DNA of 64,000 nucleotides from NCBI RefSeq assembly GCF_006717045.1, contig NZ_VFPH01000001.1, positions 3,674,414-3,738,413 on the forward strand, given 5' to 3'. The notes below the pieces were generated by a model that saw only the letters and a list, made by a program, of their open reading frames with translations, had not been told where the DNA came from and made no database searches. The stretch comes from Pseudonocardia cypriaca. GTDB lineage: Bacteria > Actinomycetota > Actinomycetes > Mycobacteriales > Pseudonocardiaceae. Position 1 is the first letter of the stretch; every line of letters begins with the position of its first letter. This document shows, piece by piece, positions 61,124-64,000 of the stretch. The position numbers and the translations under genes are program-made.

Positions 61124-61564
61124 TCACGCGGGTGCCCGCCGCGCGGAGAGCACCCGGCGGAGGTCGGCGCGGACCTCGGGGGTCAGCGCGTGACCCGTGT
61201 TGCGCACGAACTGGGTCATCTCGTAGGCCACGACCTTCATGTCGCAGTCCGGGCCGGTCAGCACCGCGAGGCCGGCACCGGAGCCGATGCCCATGAACAG
61301 GAACCAGCCGTACGTCATGCGGATCATGATCTGCTCGCACGTGCCCTTGTCGAACAGCGCGGCGCTGTTGCGGGCGAGGCTCAGCAACCCGCTCGCGATC
61401 GCGGCGAGCTGCTCGGCGTCGTCGCGCGCGACGGTGCGCGACGCGGTCAGCGGGAACCCGTCGGACGACATGATCAGTGCGTGCGTGACACCGTGCACGC
61501 GCCCGACGAAGTCGTTCAGGAGCCACCCGAAGTCCCGGGGCGATCGCCGGCCCTCGGTCGTCAC
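61124..61564 (-). CDS. cvnB: Conservon roadblock/LC7 protein (CvnB-type)
   Basis: A 146-aa roadblock/LC7 fold protein: FGWLLNDFVGRVHGVTHALIMSSDGFPLTAS, AEQLAAIASGLLSLARNSAALF and MTYGWFLFMGIGSGAGLAVL. Roadblock proteins regulate Ras-like GTPases, here CvnD. GTG at 61564 overlaps the cvnA stop (GTGA). Confidence 0.95.
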   Translation of the reverse strand: MTTEGRRSPRDFGWLLNDFVGRVHGVTHALIMSSDGFPLTASRTVARDDAEQLAAIASGLLSLARNSAALFDKGTCEQIMIRMTYGWFLFMGIGSGAGLAVLTGPDCDMKVVAYEMTQFVRNTGHALTPEVRADLRRVLSARRAPA

Positions 61565-62853
61565 TTCGGATCTCCGTCCGCGCCGTCACCCTCGTCCGGT
61601 CCCGCGCCCGTTGCGGCGTCCGCGGCGAGTGCGCTCTGCTCCCCGTCGGCGAAGTCGCCGAGGTCGGCCAGGAACTTGTCGTGGCCGTCGGGGTCGGCCG
61701 GTGTCTCGTCGCTGCCCGCGGGTTCTGCGACCTCGGCGGTGTCCTTGATGCTGCGCGGCACGCGGCGCGGCAGCCCGCTCGCCGTGGTGCCGCTGATCGC
61801 CGGGGCAGGCGGCCTGGGTGGGGGTGCGGGCCGGGACGGCTGTGGGCTCCGGCGAGGCAGCTCGGAGGGCTCGGCGGTCGGCTCGGTGATCGGCTGGACG
61901 GTCGGCGCGGCTGCGTGGGGACCACCGCCGGTGGCCGGCACCGGGACGGCATCGCGCGGCTCCGGTGCCGGGCGCCGCTGCTGCTTGCCGTTGACGGGAA
62001 CGGTGTGGGTGCCCGTCCACGCCTCCTCCGGCAGCTCCGTCACGAGCGACGGCGGGACGAGCACGGTGGCGGTGGTGCCGTTCGGGAGCCTGCGGTGCAG
62101 CGACACCCGCAGGTCGTGCCGCTCGGCGAGCCGTCCGACCACCGCGAGGCCCATGTGTCGCACGGCGTCGTCGTCGAGCTGGAGCGCCCGGGAGAGCCGG
62201 CGGTTGAGCTCGGCGAGGCGGTCGGCGGGGAGCCCGATGCCGCCGTCCTCGATCCGGATCAGCACGCTGCCCTCCTCGGTGAGGTGGGCGCTGACCCGGA
62301 CCTGCTCGTTCGGCGGCGAGTGGCTGGCGGCGTTGTCGAGGAGCTCCGTGAGCACCCGGGAGAGGTCGTCGGCGGCGAAGCCCACCACGCCCAGCGGCAC
62401 CATCCGGCCGATCCCGATCCGGGCGTACTGGTCGATCGAGGACATCGCACCGCGCACGGTGTCGAGGATCGAGATGGTGTCGCCACCGCTCTCGCCTGCG
62501 TCGCGGTCGGCGAGCACACGCAGGTTCTCGGCGTTGCGACGCAGCCGCGCGGCCAGGTGGTCGAGCCGGTACAGCTGGCCCAGCCGCGTGCTGTCCTCCT
62601 CCTTGCGCTCCAGCTCCTCGAGCTCGGCGAGCAGGGTGTCGATCAGGTTGAGATCACGCAGCGCGATGCTCGCGCAGACGTCGACGAGCGACTCGTTCCG
62701 GGCGGCCTCGGCCCACGCGCTCGGCGCGGCTTCGATGATCTTCGGCGTGGGATGTCGGGGTGGGTCCAGCAGGTGCGCCGCGACCACGCGCGAGCGGTCG
62801 AGCAGTACACGTGATCGATCGAAGATCTCACGAGCGCGCGCCCGCGTCGCCAT
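61561..62853 (-). CDS. cvnA: Conservon sensor-kinase-like protein (CvnA-type), soluble form
   Basis: A 430-aa protein with a helical dimerisation/phosphoacceptor region (LGQLYRLDHLAARLRRNAENLRVLA, histidine H99) and an HATPase domain (about 170-300; VLTELLDNAASHSPPNEQVRV, HMGLAVVGRLAERH), then a 120-residue proline-rich acidic tail. Typical CvnA proteins have transmembrane helices and a sensor; none is seen here, so this one should be cytoplasmic or recruited by partners. ATG at 62853 has AGAGGTG upstream. First gene of cvnABCD-styA-like. Confidence 0.92.
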   Translation of the reverse strand: MATRARAREIFDRSRVLLDRSRVVAAHLLDPPRHPTPKIIEAAPSAWAEAARNESLVDVCASIALRDLNLIDTLLAELEELERKEEDSTRLGQLYRLDHLAARLRRNAENLRVLADRDAGESGGDTISILDTVRGAMSSIDQYARIGIGRMVPLGVVGFAADDLSRVLTELLDNAASHSPPNEQVRVSAHLTEEGSVLIRIEDGGIGLPADRLAELNRRLSRALQLDDDAVRHMGLAVVGRLAERHDLRVSLHRRLPNGTTATVLVPPSLVTELPEEAWTGTHTVPVNGKQQRRPAPEPRDAVPVPATGGGPHAAAPTVQPITEPTAEPSELPRRSPQPSRPAPPPRPPAPAISGTTASGLPRRVPRSIKDTAEVAEPAGSDETPADPDGHDKFLADLGDFADGEQSALAADAATGAGPDEGDGADGDPK

Positions 62854-62958
62854 GCGGTTCACCTCTGACTTTCGGTGACGGTCAGTTCCGGGTGGGTCAC
62901 TCTCCCGGGACCGCGGGCTATGCAAGCAGAGTCGGGCGGGCTTGTCGACTGCACCGTC

Positions 62959-62978
62959 CAGGCCACCAGGATGGCCTG
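62959..62978 (-). terminator. Hairpin between the tetR and cvnA genes
   Basis: Seven-base perfect stem CAGGCCA/TGGCCTG with a six-base loop, 75 bases after the stop of the minus-strand tetR gene and 105 bases before cvnA. No T-run. It could separate the two transcripts. Confidence 0.4.
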
Positions 62979-63052
62979 CATGGACCAGTGGCGCGTTCGC
63001 CCAGCTCCGTCGGGCGCGCCCGCCGGGCGATCACGTTCGGTGGGTCGCGATG

Positions 63053-63631
63053 TCACGCGAATGGGTGCGCCCGACCCCCGAGCAGCATCTGAGGGAGCTC
63101 GGCGATCGCGCGACGGAACGCCGTGGGGTCGTCGCGGAGACGGGCCAGCACCAAGCTGCCCTCCACCCGGACGAACGCCTCCTCCGCGGCGACGCGCGCA
63201 TCGGCCGCCGTGGCGCCACCCCGTTCGGCGGCCGCGGCCATCGCGTCGATCCATCCGGCGGTGAGCTCCGCGGCGATCGCGCGGATCGACTCCGGGGCGC
63301 CCGAGAGCGAGAGCGTGTCGAGCATGCAGGGCAGCAGACCGTCGGCGTAGATGGCGGAGAGCCGCCGTGCGGACTCGACGACGCCGACGGTGACGTCGGG
63401 GTCGTCCGTCATGGGTTCGAGCGCGTTCGTGAAGACGCCCTTCGCCCACTCCATGACGGCTTCGGCCATCTGCACCTTGCCGCCCGGGAAGCGGTGGTAG
63501 AGGCTGGCGCGCTGCAGCCCGGCCCCCTCGGCGAGCGCACCGAGGGAGGCACCCTCGAACCCCGCGACGCGGAACACCTCCGCGAGGCGGTGGAACAGCT
63601 CGTCGTCGGAAACGGACTGGGGGCGAGGCAT
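63053..63631 (-). CDS. TetR family transcriptional regulator
   Basis: A 192-aa TetR protein: HTH SLGALAEGAGLQRASLYHRFPGGKVQMAEAVM (about 28-58) and a C-terminal ligand domain of the TetR_C_YcdC/LfrR style. It is divergent from an alpha/beta hydrolase, with two TTACCG/CGGTAA operators in between, so it most likely represses itself and the hydrolase. Confidence 0.92.
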   Translation of the reverse strand: MPRPQSVSDDELFHRLAEVFRVAGFEGASLGALAEGAGLQRASLYHRFPGGKVQMAEAVMEWAKGVFTNALEPMTDDPDVTVGVVESARRLSAIYADGLLPCMLDTLSLSGAPESIRAIAAELTAGWIDAMAAAAERGGATAADARVAAEEAFVRVEGSLVLARLRDDPTAFRRAIAELPQMLLGGRAHPFA

Positions 63632-63640
63632 GGGGCGACG

Positions 63641-63658
63641 TTACCGAACGAACGGTAA
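63641..63658. promoter_or_regulatory. TetR operator 1 (TTACCG-N6-CGGTAA)
   Basis: 18-bp inverted repeat TTACCGAACGAACGGTAA, ten bases upstream of the tetR start. Matches operator 2 in its arms. Confidence 0.75.
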
Positions 63659-63687
63659 AGCTGCAGAGTCGCCTCCGTCACGTTGTA

Positions 63688-63705
63688 TTACCGATCGTTC
63701 GGTAA
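63688..63705. promoter_or_regulatory. TetR operator 2 (TTACCGA-N4-TCGGTAA)
   Basis: 18-bp inverted repeat TTACCGATCGTTCGGTAA with perfect 7-bp arms, 50 bases upstream of the hydrolase start. Its centre is 47 bp from operator 1. Confidence 0.75.
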
Positions 63706-63754
63706 TAGCTTCATCTCCGTCAGCACCAGCAACCAGCGGGAAGGGTTTCCGGCC

Positions 63755-64000
63755 ATGTCGCACATCACCGTCGGACACGAGAACACCGTCGAGATCAACC
63801 TGCACTACACCGACCGGGGCACGGGCCAGCCGGTCGTCCTGATCCACGGCTACCCGCTCGACGGGGCGTCGTGGGAGAAGCAGGAGGACCGGCTGCTCGA
63901 CGCGGGCTACCGCGTCATCACCTACGACCGCCGCGGGTTCGGCGCCTCCAGCAAGCCGGCGGGCGGCTACGACTACGACACCTTCGCCGACGACCTCGAC
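63755..64000 (+). CDS. Alpha/beta hydrolase (non-heme chloroperoxidase-like), cut by window end
   Basis: The first 82 residues of an alpha/beta hydrolase: VEINLHYTDRGTGQPVVLIHGYPLDGASWEKQ gives the oxyanion HGYP, and YRVITYDRRGFGASSKPAGGYDYDTFADDLD is typical of the chloroperoxidase/arylesterase group. The catalytic serine lies beyond the window. ATG at 63755 has GGGAAGGG upstream. Divergent from and probably repressed by the adjacent TetR. Confidence 0.9.
   Translation, partial: MSHITVGHENTVEINLHYTDRGTGQPVVLIHGYPLDGASWEKQEDRLLDAGYRVITYDRRGFGASSKPAGGYDYDTFADDLD

Overview
The window is about 64 kb of very GC-rich DNA (third codon positions almost always G or C, many GTG starts, tightly overlapping operons). 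A conservon (cvnABCD), a mycofactocin-type gene pair (mftR, mftD), a PPOX-type F420/flavin-fold protein, a 13E12-type DUF222/HNH gene and an S-adenosylhomocysteine (SAH) riboswitch all point to an actinomycete. A member of the Pseudonocardiaceae is my best guess, from overall style only. No rRNA, tRNA, CRISPR array, transposase or phage gene was seen. The window reads as ordinary chromosome rich in catabolic, transport and regulatory modules; both ends cut a gene (an ABC ATPase at the left, an alpha/beta hydrolase at the right).

Layout. 1-2.3 kb: end of a ribose/galactofuranose-type sugar ABC operon under a LacI-type operator. 2.4-7.6 kb: a split FluG-like pair (glutamine-synthetase-like enzyme plus amidohydrolase), two alpha/beta hydrolases and a TetR regulator. 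7.6-14.1 kb, all on the minus strand: a SpoIIE-type phosphatase, a cobalamin-binding protein with the W-x9-EH signature of B12 photoreceptors, then a SAH riboswitch and metH. 14.2-16.9 kb: a GATase1/AraC regulator, a core-MetE-like methyltransferase and a PPOX protein. 16.9-24.9 kb: a catabolic island (oxidoreductase, LigA, LigB, citryl-CoA-lyase-like protein, CoA transferase, IclR, amidohydrolase, MFS permease) sharing an ACGGAC/GTCCGT operator motif. 26.8-33 kb: a ThuA/ThuB-like sugar-oxidation and ABC uptake operon divergent from its LacI repressor, with two matching operators. 34-42 kb: a TctABC tripartite carboxylate transporter, a CitA/DcuS-type sensor and response regulator, a ManD-like sugar-acid dehydratase and an amidohydrolase.

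42-50.7 kb: a MerR-hydrolase pair, an FNT channel, small lipoproteins, a DUF222/HNH gene bracketed by copies of a 16-bp perfect palindrome, an aldo/keto reductase with an AraC regulator, and a DUF5602/TTHB210-like lipoprotein. 50.7-56.3 kb: an amino-acid/polyamine permease, a U32-like protein, a methyltransferase, an SDR and a cation-diffusion facilitator. 56.4-58.9 kb: a possible ADP-ribosyltransferase-fold protein and a divergent mftR/mftD pair with no mftABC between them. 58.9-62.9 kb: a cvnABCD conservon whose fifth gene is a styrene-monooxygenase-like flavoenzyme. The window ends with a TetR regulator divergent from a hydrolase across two matching operators.

Most striking to me: (1) the cobalamin photoreceptor-like protein translationally coupled to a SpoIIE phosphatase and followed by a SAH-riboswitch-controlled metH; (2) the conservon with a StyA-like monooxygenase; (3) the mftR-mftD pair without the rest of its pathway; (4) the palindrome-bracketed HNH gene.
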